NCBI GenBank assembly: GCA_028715225.1
Contig: JAQUSH010000004.1
Coordinates: 1-17,113 of the forward strand
From: Candidatus Aenigmatarchaeota archaeon
GTDB lineage: Archaea > Aenigmatarchaeota > Aenigmatarchaeia > Aenigmatarchaeales > Aenigmatarchaeaceae
DNA length: 17,113 nt
Direction of reading: 5' to 3'
Below, piece after piece: positions 7,060 through 14,961 of this stretch. The position numbers and the translations under genes were made by a program. How positions within the stretch are numbered: position 1 is the first letter of the stretch; every line of letters begins with the position of its first letter. Under the pieces are notes generated by a model, which was not told the DNA's origin, ran no database searches, and saw nothing but the letters and a program-made list of their open reading frames with translations.

Positions 7060-8940
7060 ATGGTAGAAGAAAAAACAACAGATTTATTTGCAAGAGTGAA
7101 AGATGCTTTGCCTAAAGATGCGAAGATTTCTGACATCAAATTTGAAGGATGCGAAATAGTTCTTTATACAAAATCAAAGGACTTTTTCCTTGAGAATTCT
7201 AATGCTGTCAAAGATCTTGTAGGACAGCTGAAAAAAAGAATAATCTTAAGGCCAGATCCATCTATCTGCCTAGATCCTGAAAAAGCAGAAATACTTGTCA
7301 AAAAAATAGTTCCTGAAGAAGCTGGAGTAAAAGACATCAGTTTTGAACCTGCTTTCGGAAAAATAATAATTGAAGCTGACAAACCTGGCTTGGTTATCGG
7401 AAAAGGCGGCGAGACTCTTAGAGAGATAAAAAAGCAAACTTCATGGTATCCTCTAATTAAAAGAGCTCCGGCTATTCCTTCTGACATTGTTAAAGTTTTA
7501 AGAGAGATCCTTTACAAAGAATCTGATTTCCGTAAAGAATTTTTAGACAAGGTTGGAAAAAATATCCATAGTGGTTGGAAAGAAACTAAATGGGTAAGAA
7601 TGAGTGCTCTTGGTGGATTTAGAGAAGTTGGGCGTTCTTGCATACTTGTTCAGACACCTGAATCTAAAGTTCTTTTAGATTGCGGAATAAAACCAGGTAC
7701 GAACGAATTTCCATTTTTAGATGCACCAGAATTTGATATCAAAGAATTGAACGGCATTGTATTATCTCATGCTCACATGGATCACTGCGGTGGAATTCCA
7801 TTATTATACAAACTTGGTTACGATGGACCATTGTATTGTACAACGCCTACACGTGACCTGATGGTCTTACTTTGCATGGATTATATTGAAATTATGCAAA
7901 GAGAAGGAGGTAATGTTGCTTATTCTACTAAAGACATAAAGGAAGCAGTAAAACACACAATCTGCTTAGATTATGATCAGGTATCTGACATAACTCCTGA
8001 CATACGTCTAACGATGCTTAACTCTGGGCACATCATGGGCGGTTCGCTTGTGCATTTGCATGTTGGAAACGGATTGCATAATATTCTATACAGCGGAGAT
8101 ATCAAATTCGACAGAACAGCGCTGTTTGAACCTGCTTCATCTGATTTTCAGAGAGCTGAAACAGTAATTATTGAATCAACTTACGGTGGCGCAGAAGATA
8201 CGCAGCCTAGAAGAGCTGAAACAGAAGCAGCATTAGTTGAGATTGCAAACAAAACAATGAAACGAGGTGGTAAATTACTTATACCATCATTCGCAGTAGA
8301 ACGTTCACAAGATCTTATGGTAATACTTACTAACAGCAAGTTTGAATATCCTGTTTACTTAGACGGTATGGTATGGGATGCAACAGCTATTCATACAACA
8401 TATCCAGAATATTTTAACCGTGATCTTCAGAAACAGATTCTTCAGGAAGGAAACAATCCTTTCACAAATCCTATTTTCAAAAGAATAGGCTCAAACGATG
8501 AACGTAAGAAAGTTTTAGAAAGCGAAGAACCTTGTGTGATAATCGCTACATCTGGTATGTTAGTAGCTGGACCATCTGTATGGTGGCTAAAGCACCTAGC
8601 TGAAGACAAGAAAAACACATTATTGTTTGTCGGTTATCAAGGTGAGGGTACGATGGGTAGACGTATTCAGAAAGGTTGGTCTGAAATACCTATGGAAGAA
8701 GATGGAAAAACTAGAAGTGTACCTATAAATTGTGAAATACAGACAGTAACAGGTTTGTCTGGGCATTCTGACATCAAGCAATTAGTTAATTACCTTAACA
8801 GATTAAAGCAGAAACCTGAACGTGTCATAGTCGATCATGGTGAAGCTTCTAAATGCATAGAATTTGCAAAAATCGCTCACAAAACTCTTTATTGTGAGAC
8901 ACTTGCACCTAAGAACTTAGACGCAATAAGATTAAAATAG
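7060..8940 (+). CDS. fttA: KH-metallo-beta-lactamase/beta-CASP nuclease FttA (aCPSF1)
   Basis: Archaeal homologue of CPSF73, known in other archaea as the general transcription termination factor FttA/aCPSF1, which cuts nascent RNA at U-rich 3' ends. The 626 residues begin with an N-terminal region and two KH-like folds, the second carrying GKGG at 114-117. The metallo-beta-lactamase domain has HAHMDH at 237-242, SGH at 322-324 and SGD at 345-347. The beta-CASP part has ESTYGG (372-377), HTTYPEYF, SGHSD (His569) and the final VDHGE (His593). All metal ligands expected for an active enzyme are present and the length is typical. The ATG is 36 bases after the proteasome gene; a weak AATTATATTT at 7023-7032 may be its own promoter. 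It likely acts on the T-rich 3' ends in this genome. Confidence 0.96.
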   Translation: MVEEKTTDLFARVKDALPKDAKISDIKFEGCEIVLYTKSKDFFLENSNAVKDLVGQLKKRIILRPDPSICLDPEKAEILVKKIVPEEAGVKDISFEPAFGKIIIEADKPGLVIGKGGETLREIKKQTSWYPLIKRAPAIPSDIVKVLREILYKESDFRKEFLDKVGKNIHSGWKETKWVRMSALGGFREVGRSCILVQTPESKVLLDCGIKPGTNEFPFLDAPEFDIKELNGIVLSHAHMDHCGGIPLLYKLGYDGPLYCTTPTRDLMVLLCMDYIEIMQREGGNVAYSTKDIKEAVKHTICLDYDQVSDITPDIRLTMLNSGHIMGGSLVHLHVGNGLHNILYSGDIKFDRTALFEPASSDFQRAETVIIESTYGGAEDTQPRRAETEAALVEIANKTMKRGGKLLIPSFAVERSQDLMVILTNSKFEYPVYLDGMVWDATAIHTTYPEYFNRDLQKQILQEGNNPFTNPIFKRIGSNDERKKVLESEEPCVIIATSGMLVAGPSVWWLKHLAEDKKNTLLFVGYQGEGTMGRRIQKGWSEIPMEEDGKTRSVPINCEIQTVTGLSGHSDIKQLVNYLNRLKQKPERVIVDHGEASKCIEFAKIAHKTLYCETLAPKNLDAIRLK

Positions 8941-8961
8941 TTTCTCTTACATGTATTATTT

Positions 8962-10562
<1,601 letters not shown>

Positions 10563-10580
10563 TTATTACCTAGCCTAATT

Positions 10581-11783
10581 ATGTCAAAGACAGTAGCTAT
10601 GATGATAGTTGTAATATTACTGATAGCTTCAGGTCTATACTTTTCAAACGATAGCAAAATGACTGGTTTTGCTATATATCAGAACAATGATACAAATACA
10701 ATAGAACCTGCAAGCAATCAAACGCACGAAGATGAAAGATTTTACAGCTTGCCTACATGTTCAGATGACACACCGTTCAACTCATGTTCTCTGAATCAGT
10801 CTCTATACTGTGATTTTGGAAACTTGGTTGAAAAATGCACAGAATGTGGTTGTGACCCAGATAAAGGATTCTGCAACAATATAACTGGTTCACTGACTTA
10901 CAATAGATGCATAAAATCAAATTGTTTAGTTGATTCTGACTGCAATGATTATGATGCAAATACAAAAGACACATGTCTTAATCCTTACAAAATATTAAGC
11001 AATGGTTCATCTGGTTCTGAATGCTCATATCAACTTCAGGCAAAAGGAATAATCGATGTAGCAATAGTAGAACTTGAGCAGCCAGATCTAACATACGGCC
11101 AGACAATACATTTCTGTAGCGATGACAAAGGATGTTTTGTTGTTCAGGAAGCTGCCTGGAATAATATGAAAAACTCTTACTGCGGCTCTGATCTTAACTT
11201 ATGCAATTACACTGCTCAATTTGATTACAAGTATGTTATGAACTACAAATATGACGACATTGATTTCAAATATGATTATGATTGTATAGTTGATGATGAA
11301 GGAAACAGTGGAAAATGCATTTACAATTCTCTGAAATCTTTGGAAAAATGGTTTTCTGCAGAATCTGACAAGCATGATGCTAGTTTCGGAGTAAGGATTA
11401 AAACTTTCGGACCATATGAAACTAGCTCAGTTCCGCCAAAAAGAACTGACAGCGAAAACTGCGACAAATTAGATCCTTATTTTGAAAGTCAGAATCTTAA
11501 CCTGGATCTTTCTGATTATGATATTGTTGTTTATCTTTACATGACAGATTCAGCAACCGGAAACATATTCCAATCCTGCAACACTACAAACGCATATGTT
11601 TCGTATTCTAGAGTTGACCTTGGAATTCTTTCAACTAAAAATCTAAATGATCTGATTACGAATGTTGCTGCTGAGATAATTCACAGGCTTGGCGCAACAG
11701 GAGATGTTATAGGCGTAAACGGCGTAGATTTAGAAGATTATGTTATAACAAGTGAAGCTGCAAAAGAAATCGGTTGGAAATAG
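10581..11783 (+). CDS. secreted Cys-rich protein with degenerate metallopeptidase-like C-terminus
   Basis: Unknown function. An N-terminal hydrophobic anchor (about 5-21) is followed by TGFAIY at 28-33. The region 60-150 is Cys-rich (over a dozen Cys), with CLVDSDCNDYDANTKDTC resembling short disulphide-knotted Cys/Asp repeats of archaeal surface proteins. From about 157 a globular part begins (GIIDVAIVELEQPDLTYG) and ends in AAEIIHRLGATGDVIG near residues 363-378. This resembles the metzincin pattern HExxHxxGATD, but the first His is Ala364 and a Gly is inserted before Asp375. Glu365, His368 and Gly371 remain. A metallopeptidase-like fold that is probably inactive is my best reading. Many N-x-S/T sites suit a glycosylated exported protein. 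It is divergent from kae1. Confidence 0.8.
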   Translation: MSKTVAMMIVVILLIASGLYFSNDSKMTGFAIYQNNDTNTIEPASNQTHEDERFYSLPTCSDDTPFNSCSLNQSLYCDFGNLVEKCTECGCDPDKGFCNNITGSLTYNRCIKSNCLVDSDCNDYDANTKDTCLNPYKILSNGSSGSECSYQLQAKGIIDVAIVELEQPDLTYGQTIHFCSDDKGCFVVQEAAWNNMKNSYCGSDLNLCNYTAQFDYKYVMNYKYDDIDFKYDYDCIVDDEGNSGKCIYNSLKSLEKWFSAESDKHDASFGVRIKTFGPYETSSVPPKRTDSENCDKLDPYFESQNLNLDLSDYDIVVYLYMTDSATGNIFQSCNTTNAYVSYSRVDLGILSTKNLNDLITNVAAEIIHRLGATGDVIGVNGVDLEDYVITSEAAKEIGWK

Positions 11784-11784
11784 A

Positions 11785-11792
11785 ATTATATA
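11785..11792 (+). promoter_or_regulatory. TATA box of the HExxH gene
   Basis: ATTATATA immediately follows the previous gene's stop and is centred 27 bases before the ATG at 11815. No Shine-Dalgarno motif follows, so the mRNA is probably leaderless and transcribed apart from the upstream gene. Confidence 0.5.
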
Positions 11793-11814
11793 GAACTTTA
11801 AACAATATCTAAAT

Positions 11815-12414
11815 ATGATACCAAAGATTATTTTTAGATATTCTTGGATATATAATCAAAGATGTAAAGATGGAACATTCGGTAACACCAAAGAATTTGG
11901 AAAATATCCTACAGATAAACAAATTATTATTTTCAAGAATAAAATTGAAACCATATGGAGAAAAAAGGAAAAAGTAATATTGAAAAAAATATCAAATATA
12001 AGTGGACTGAAATGGAGAGAAAAATATATACAATGTTATATTGTTGGTAGAGTCGCACCATTATCGGATCCATTAACAATCTGTATATATACAAAGCACC
12101 CAGATTATTTTATAGATGTTTTAACACACGAATTAATACATCAGATATTTGTTCAAAATCACAAAAACCTTAAAAATGTTTGGAAATATTTTTTCTATGG
12201 AAAATACAAAAAAGAAAGTCATACAACTTGCGTTCACATTCCACTTCATGCAATACATACTGCTATTTACAAGGAACTTTTCAACGAAATTTGTCTAAAT
12301 AGAGATATAAGAATATGCCAAGATTTCAAAGACTATAAAAAATCATGGCAAATTGTTAAGAAAGAAGGTTATCAAAATATAATAAAAGAATTCAGAAATA
12401 GAATTATTTCTTAA
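11815..12414 (+). CDS. putative HExxH zinc metalloprotein, AT-rich
   Basis: Predicted zinc-dependent hydrolase, possibly a minimal gluzincin-like peptidase; I do not recognise the family. The 199-residue protein has THELIHQIF with His105, Glu106 and His109 in the right order for zinc binding and catalysis. A later His-rich helix-like segment, [17 protein letters not shown] (140-156), could give a third ligand. There is no signal peptide, so it is probably cytoplasmic. It is very basic. Base use differs from its neighbours: 60-base lines I counted held 11, 14, 15 and 21 G+C, against 23 in a line of the preceding gene, and AUA codons are frequent. That suggests recent acquisition or relaxed constraint. 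Its 3' end overlaps the eS31 gene tail to tail by 11 bases. Confidence 0.7.
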   Translation: MIPKIIFRYSWIYNQRCKDGTFGNTKEFGKYPTDKQIIIFKNKIETIWRKKEKVILKKISNISGLKWREKYIQCYIVGRVAPLSDPLTICIYTKHPDYFIDVLTHELIHQIFVQNHKNLKNVWKYFFYGKYKKESHTTCVHIPLHAIHTAIYKELFNEICLNRDIRICQDFKDYKKSWQIVKKEGYQNIIKEFRNRIIS

Positions 12415-12589
12415 CGTGCTTTTCTGCGTAACCGCATTTTCCGCAAGCAACTCTGTCTTTGTGAGATGCTAGAAGTGTGCCTGGTCCGCATCTAGGACAA
12501 GATCTTCCTGACAGTTTTCCTTCTTTGTATTTTGTCCATCTCTTCACAGATTGATGTTTCTTTCCTGATAATTCAATATATTCTGGCAT
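12404..12589 (-). CDS. rps27ae: 30S ribosomal protein eS31 (S27ae)
   Basis: Small-subunit ribosomal protein, the archaeal form of the eukaryotic ubiquitin-fused eS31. The 61 residues include a zinc finger with Cys31, Cys34, Cys49 and Cys52 (CPRCG and CGKCG), preceded by a basic N-terminus. Length is typical. Its ATG directly follows the eS24 TAA with no base between; GAGGCGA at 12595-12601, inside the last eS24 codons, is a plausible Shine-Dalgarno site. It is the last gene of the six-gene operon. Confidence 0.95.
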   Translation of the reverse strand: MPEYIELSGKKHQSVKRWTKYKEGKLSGRSCPRCGPGTLLASHKDRVACGKCGYAEKHVKK

Positions 12590-12874
12590 TTATTTCGCCT
12601 CTACTGCTTCAGCTGGTTTAGCTTCAGCCTTTGCTCCGTAAATAGGAACTTCTTTTTCGTCCCATACTTTTACTGAAATTGTACCTCTGTCGCAGCCTAT
12701 TTCTGTTAGTATCTTGCTTATCTCAACATGATTTGGCTCTGATTTTAAATCTTTAGCCAAAGCCTGCTGCAAAGCTGCTTTGCTAGGTGTAGCGCCATCG
12801 TAATTGATGTGCAATACAACTTCTTTTCTTTTGAATATAGGATTATGTTTTTCGCTTAAAATCTTAAACTGCAT
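12590..12874 (-). CDS. rps24e: 30S ribosomal protein eS24
   Basis: Small-subunit ribosomal protein shared by archaea and eukaryotes. The 94 residues carry the family pattern: FKILSEKHNPIFKRKEV near the start, HINYDGATPSKAALQ, and a middle part with EIGCDRGTISVKVWD. It ends in a short Ala/Glu/Lys tail that neighbouring families often show. The gene abuts spt4 upstream and eS31 downstream, each through TAAATG. GGTGA at 12880-12884, encoded by the last codons of spt4, is the likely ribosome binding site. Confidence 0.94.
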   Translation of the reverse strand: MQFKILSEKHNPIFKRKEVVLHINYDGATPSKAALQQALAKDLKSEPNHVEISKILTEIGCDRGTISVKVWDEKEVPIYGAKAEAKPAEAVEAK

Positions 12875-13057
12875 TTACTTCACCGTCACTGCATATCTGC
12901 CAGGAGCTGTTATTCCTGCCTTCTTTGCTATCTCAGAATCTGTCTCGATAACTATTAATACCCCTTTCCAGTTCTTGCTCAACTCGGTTGTTTTGCAAAC
13001 TGGACAAATATTTCCTTTCACTATTCTTCGACATAATTTACAAGCTTTGTCTGCCAT
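12875..13057 (-). CDS. spt4: transcription elongation factor Spt4 (RpoE'')
   Basis: Small zinc protein that binds Spt5 and helps RNA polymerase processivity. At 60 residues it is the usual archaeal size. It has four zinc ligands (Cys6, Cys9, Cys18, Cys21; CKLC and CPVC), then the conserved NWKGVLIVIETDSEIAKKAG and the end APGRYAVTV. It is translationally coupled between rpo7 and eS24, with zero-base TAAATG junctions on both sides. AAGGAG at 13067-13072, inside the Lys/Glu-rich end of rpo7, serves as the Shine-Dalgarno site. Confidence 0.96.
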   Translation of the reverse strand: MADKACKLCRRIVKGNICPVCKTTELSKNWKGVLIVIETDSEIAKKAGITAPGRYAVTVK

Positions 13058-13606
13058 TTACTTCTTCTCCTTTTTTTCTTCTTTTGCTACTGACCATTTC
13101 AATGAACCTAAGAAAGGCTGTCTCATTGTAAGGCCGATCTTGTTATTTTCCTTAAAGCTAATAGAAATAACTCTTGCTCTTGCTTTGTCTCCTTCCTTTA
13201 TTACTCTTTTAGACTGCTTGCCAACTAGCTGGCCGTTCTTTTCATCATAACTTACAAAATCATCCATAACCTGAGATATGTGTATCAGACCATCAAATCC
13301 GCCTACTCTTATGAAAGCTCCGAATTCAGTTACATCAACAATCTCGCCTTCTACAATCTCATGGTTTTTAGGCATCCATGACAAAAGCTTGAACTTGACT
13401 GGATAATGAACAGACGGGTCTCCTGGAAGGATTTTTCCTTCTCCAACTTCATCTATTTCCATGACTGACAAAATGATACCGATATCATTGTCTATCTTTC
13501 CTTCAATCTTTTCAGATATTGATTCAATCACAGATGTATTCAGATCCTTGTCAAACTTTGTTGGCGGGACTGAAATTTCGTCTTGAACTGTTACAATTTG
13601 GTACAT
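13058..13606 (-). CDS. rpo7: DNA-directed RNA polymerase subunit Rpo7 (RpoE')
   Basis: Stalk subunit of the archaeal RNA polymerase, homologue of eukaryotic Rpb7, which with Rpo4 binds nascent RNA and helps promoter opening and termination. The 182 residues comprise an N-terminal RNP-like tip domain (about 1-78, MYQIVTVQDEISVPP) and an S1 RNA-binding domain (about 82-165, GEIVDVTEFGAFIRVG with DGLIHISQV). A Lys/Glu-rich tail of about 10 residues follows. Length is typical. Its ATG abuts the stop of the PPase homologue (TAAATG), with AGGAG at 13616-13620. Spt4 follows directly, the common archaeal gene order. Confidence 0.96.
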   Translation of the reverse strand: MYQIVTVQDEISVPPTKFDKDLNTSVIESISEKIEGKIDNDIGIILSVMEIDEVGEGKILPGDPSVHYPVKFKLLSWMPKNHEIVEGEIVDVTEFGAFIRVGGFDGLIHISQVMDDFVSYDEKNGQLVGKQSKRVIKEGDKARARVISISFKENNKIGLTMRQPFLGSLKWSVAKEEKKEKK

Positions 13607-14074
13607 TTACTCATTCTCCTTTTGATATCTTTTTATTGAAAGTTCTATCATCTTCTTTGCGTGTTCTGCGTCTAAAACCTTTAGTAGTTTAAGATTTTTA
13701 AAGCTTTCAAGGTACCTTGAAATCTCATTAATTTGCTTCATTGGAAGCTCTGAAACATCTTTTATGCCTCCTCCGACAACTGCAATTATTACATCATCAA
13801 TCAGTTTTCCCTGAAGTCTTATTACGCCGACTGGTTTTGTTTTAACCAAAGATCCTGGTTCTAATGGTTCTTGAGACAATATAACTACATCTAATGGAGC
13901 CGCGTCATCATGATGTGTCTTTGGTGCAAATCCATAGTTTCCTGGGAATGGTGTTGAAATTGTATTTGACATAACCAATGTTCCCTGGTCATAAATGTAG
14001 AAACTTTTGGATCCTTTTGATATTTGTATAAAGACGTAAAGTTCTTCTGGTTTCTGGATTATATCAAACTTCAT
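13607..14074 (-). CDS. inorganic pyrophosphatase family I homologue, likely inactive
   Basis: The fold is that of soluble family I pyrophosphatase: 155 residues with KGSKSFYIYD, PGNYGF, DDAAPLDVVIL, PLEPGS and PVGVI in the family order. Against the E. coli enzyme, numbered from memory, most catalytic residues are changed: Glu20 to Gln17, Lys29 to Phe25, Glu31 to Ile27, Arg43 absent, Asp67 to Ala59, Asp97 absent, Lys104 to Val95 and Tyr141 to Phe125. Tyr55, Asp65, Asp70, Asp102 and Lys142 have counterparts (Tyr47, Asp57, Asp62, Asp93, Lys126). The frame is intact and the gene is coupled to its neighbours by ATGA upstream and TAAATG downstream, so it is not decaying DNA. A structural or regulatory role near RNA polymerase or translation is possible. 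True pyrophosphatase activity seems unlikely. Confidence 0.9.
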   Translation of the reverse strand: MKFDIIQKPEELYVFIQISKGSKSFYIYDQGTLVMSNTISTPFPGNYGFAPKTHHDDAAPLDVVILSQEPLEPGSLVKTKPVGVIRLQGKLIDDVIIAVVGGGIKDVSELPMKQINEISRYLESFKNLKLLKVLDAEHAKKMIELSIKRYQKENE

Positions 14075-14424
14075 AATATCACATATTTTTTCTGCCTTAT
14101 ATATATGCTTTTGCCATTTGCTTTCTTTATTTTGTCTCTTAGTATCTTGTCTTGGGTAGCTATTGAATATCCTTTTTTGGAGTATTCGACCAAGGCAGCG
14201 TCTGCTTTGCTTTCAGATTTCAGGATTTTCAGTTTTTTTGTTTTAATCAGCTGCAAAGCTATTCTGGCAGCTGTTGCATCTTTAGATTTCCCTTGCGATA
14301 AGCTTTCTAGCTCTGAAACAACTGGTTCTATGACATACAATTCATTTCCGCTCAGATGAAAAAACACATCTATTTTGAACTGCACGACAGCCATCAAAAA
14401 GTTAGTATCTAGGATAACTTTCAT
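14071..14424 (-). CDS. PIN-domain nuclease, Fcf1/Utp24-like
   Basis: Predicted single-domain ribonuclease. The 117 residues keep the acidic PIN residues: Asp6 in LDTN, Glu38 in VSELE, Asp75 in KADAAL and Asp92 in ATQDK. The basic end YIRQKKYVIL and the arrangement resemble the archaeal Fcf1/Utp24-like group, which is linked to rRNA processing, more than VapC toxins. No antitoxin gene is present next to it. It is the first gene of the PIN-PPase-rpo7-spt4-eS24-eS31 operon, a context that fits ribosome biogenesis. Its stop overlaps the next start as ATGA. The ATG at 14424 has a TATA-like box 26 bases upstream. Confidence 0.88.
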   Translation of the reverse strand: MKVILDTNFLMAVVQFKIDVFFHLSGNELYVIEPVVSELESLSQGKSKDATAARIALQLIKTKKLKILKSESKADAALVEYSKKGYSIATQDKILRDKIKKANGKSIYIRQKKYVIL

Positions 14425-14425
14425 A

Positions 14426-14436
14426 ATATTTATTAA
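14426..14436 (+). promoter_or_regulatory. TATA box of the Nudix-TatD operon
   Basis: ATATTTATTAA is centred about 27 bases before the ATG at 14459, so the mRNA is probably leaderless. The box begins only two bases from the start codon of the opposite PIN gene. Confidence 0.5.
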
Positions 14437-14445
14437 TCAATCAGA

Positions 14446-14454
14446 CTTTAAATG
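14446..14454 (-). promoter_or_regulatory. TATA box of the PIN-rpo7-ribosomal operon
   Basis: Minus strand CATTTAAAG is centred 26 bases before the PIN ATG at 14424. It lies just upstream of the opposite Nudix start, so the two promoters occupy the same 34-base spacer. Confidence 0.5.
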
Positions 14455-14458
14455 TTAT

Positions 14459-14893
14459 ATGATTAAGTACAGAAAAGGGGCAGGAGCTGTAATATTCAGA
14501 AAAACCCAAAAAGAGCTAAAATTCTTGATATTTCATCGTGTAAAAAACTGGCACGGATGGGAATTGCTAAAAGGTGGCTTGCTTGAGGGAGAATCTTTCT
14601 CAAAAGGACTGAAACGCGAGATAAAAGAAGAAACTAATCTAAAAAAATACAAGATATATCCAAAATGCTTTTCTATAAAATACAAGTGGCCTAAGACATA
14701 TGTGAAGGACCATCATAAATTTCATGGCGCCTGGCACAGATTTGTCTTAGTAGAAGCAAACTCAGAAAAGATAAAAATAGACAGTTATGAACACGATAAA
14801 TGCAAGTGGGTAAGCAAGGCGGAAGCTTTAAAACTGTTGACTCACGATAATCATAAGAGAGTTTTAAGACGTTTAACGAGAGGATTAAAATGA
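14459..14893 (+). CDS. Nudix hydrolase, Ap4A/RppH-like
   Basis: Predicted nucleoside-diphosphate-linked hydrolase. The 144 residues start MIKYRKGAGAVIF and contain a Nudix box at 39-61 (G-x5-E-x7-REIKEET) with Asn60 in place of the usual Gly. The preceding WHGWELLKGG resembles the W-x-x-PKG lead-in of diadenosine-tetraphosphate hydrolases and RNA pyrophosphohydrolases. A His-rich segment (KDHHKFHGAWHRF, about 87-99) and a basic C-terminus (RVLRRLTRGLK) could favour an RNA or dinucleotide substrate, but this is inference. The frame is open upstream to 14375, but that would cover the PIN gene start and its promoter; the ATG at 14459 fits the TATA box. The stop overlaps the next small gene as ATGA. 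Confidence 0.88.
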   Translation: MIKYRKGAGAVIFRKTQKELKFLIFHRVKNWHGWELLKGGLLEGESFSKGLKREIKEETNLKKYKIYPKCFSIKYKWPKTYVKDHHKFHGAWHRFVLVEANSEKIKIDSYEHDKCKWVSKAEALKLLTHDNHKRVLRRLTRGLK

Positions 14894-14961
14894 GAAGCAA
14901 AAGACGACCATGGGGATGCCAGAAATCATCCAGAAAGTATAGCAGGCAGATTAAAAAATGA
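14890..14961 (+). CDS. basic microprotein, 23 aa, coupled to Nudix and tatD
   Basis: A tiny open frame that fills exactly the space between the Nudix and tatD genes. Its ATG overlaps the Nudix TGA as ATGA (14890-14893), and its own TGA overlaps the tatD ATG as ATGA (14958-14961). The product begins MRSKRRPWGCQKSS and ends in RQIKK. Ten of 23 residues are Lys or Arg and none is acidic, so it could bind RNA or the ribosome. I do not recognise it; it is not a clear match to the tiny ribosomal protein eL41 as I remember that family. The paired overlaps argue for translation, but a spacer whose reading only passes ribosomes to tatD is also possible. Confidence 0.55.
   Translation: MRSKRRPWGCQKSSRKYSRQIKK

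Noticed and set aside
10581-11783. Active secreted zinc metallopeptidase
   Set aside because: The first zinc His is Ala and the third ligand position is shifted, so activity by the known mechanism is not supported.
12804-13250. Hydrophobic 148-residue frame on the plus strand opposite spt4 and rpo7
   Set aside because: It is a reverse-strand artefact of well-supported genes and crosses two of their junctions.
14071-14424. VapC toxin of a toxin-antitoxin pair
   Set aside because: No antitoxin gene is adjacent, and the operon context and C-terminus fit the Fcf1-like group better.
14375-14458. Upstream extension of the second Nudix gene
   Set aside because: It covers the PIN gene start and the promoter region; the conserved Nudix N-terminus begins at MIKYRKG.
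14890-14961. Ribosomal protein eL41
   Set aside because: Size and charge are similar, but the Gly-Cys-Gln and Ser-rich middle does not fit the Arg/Lys/Trp/Met helix I remember for eL41.
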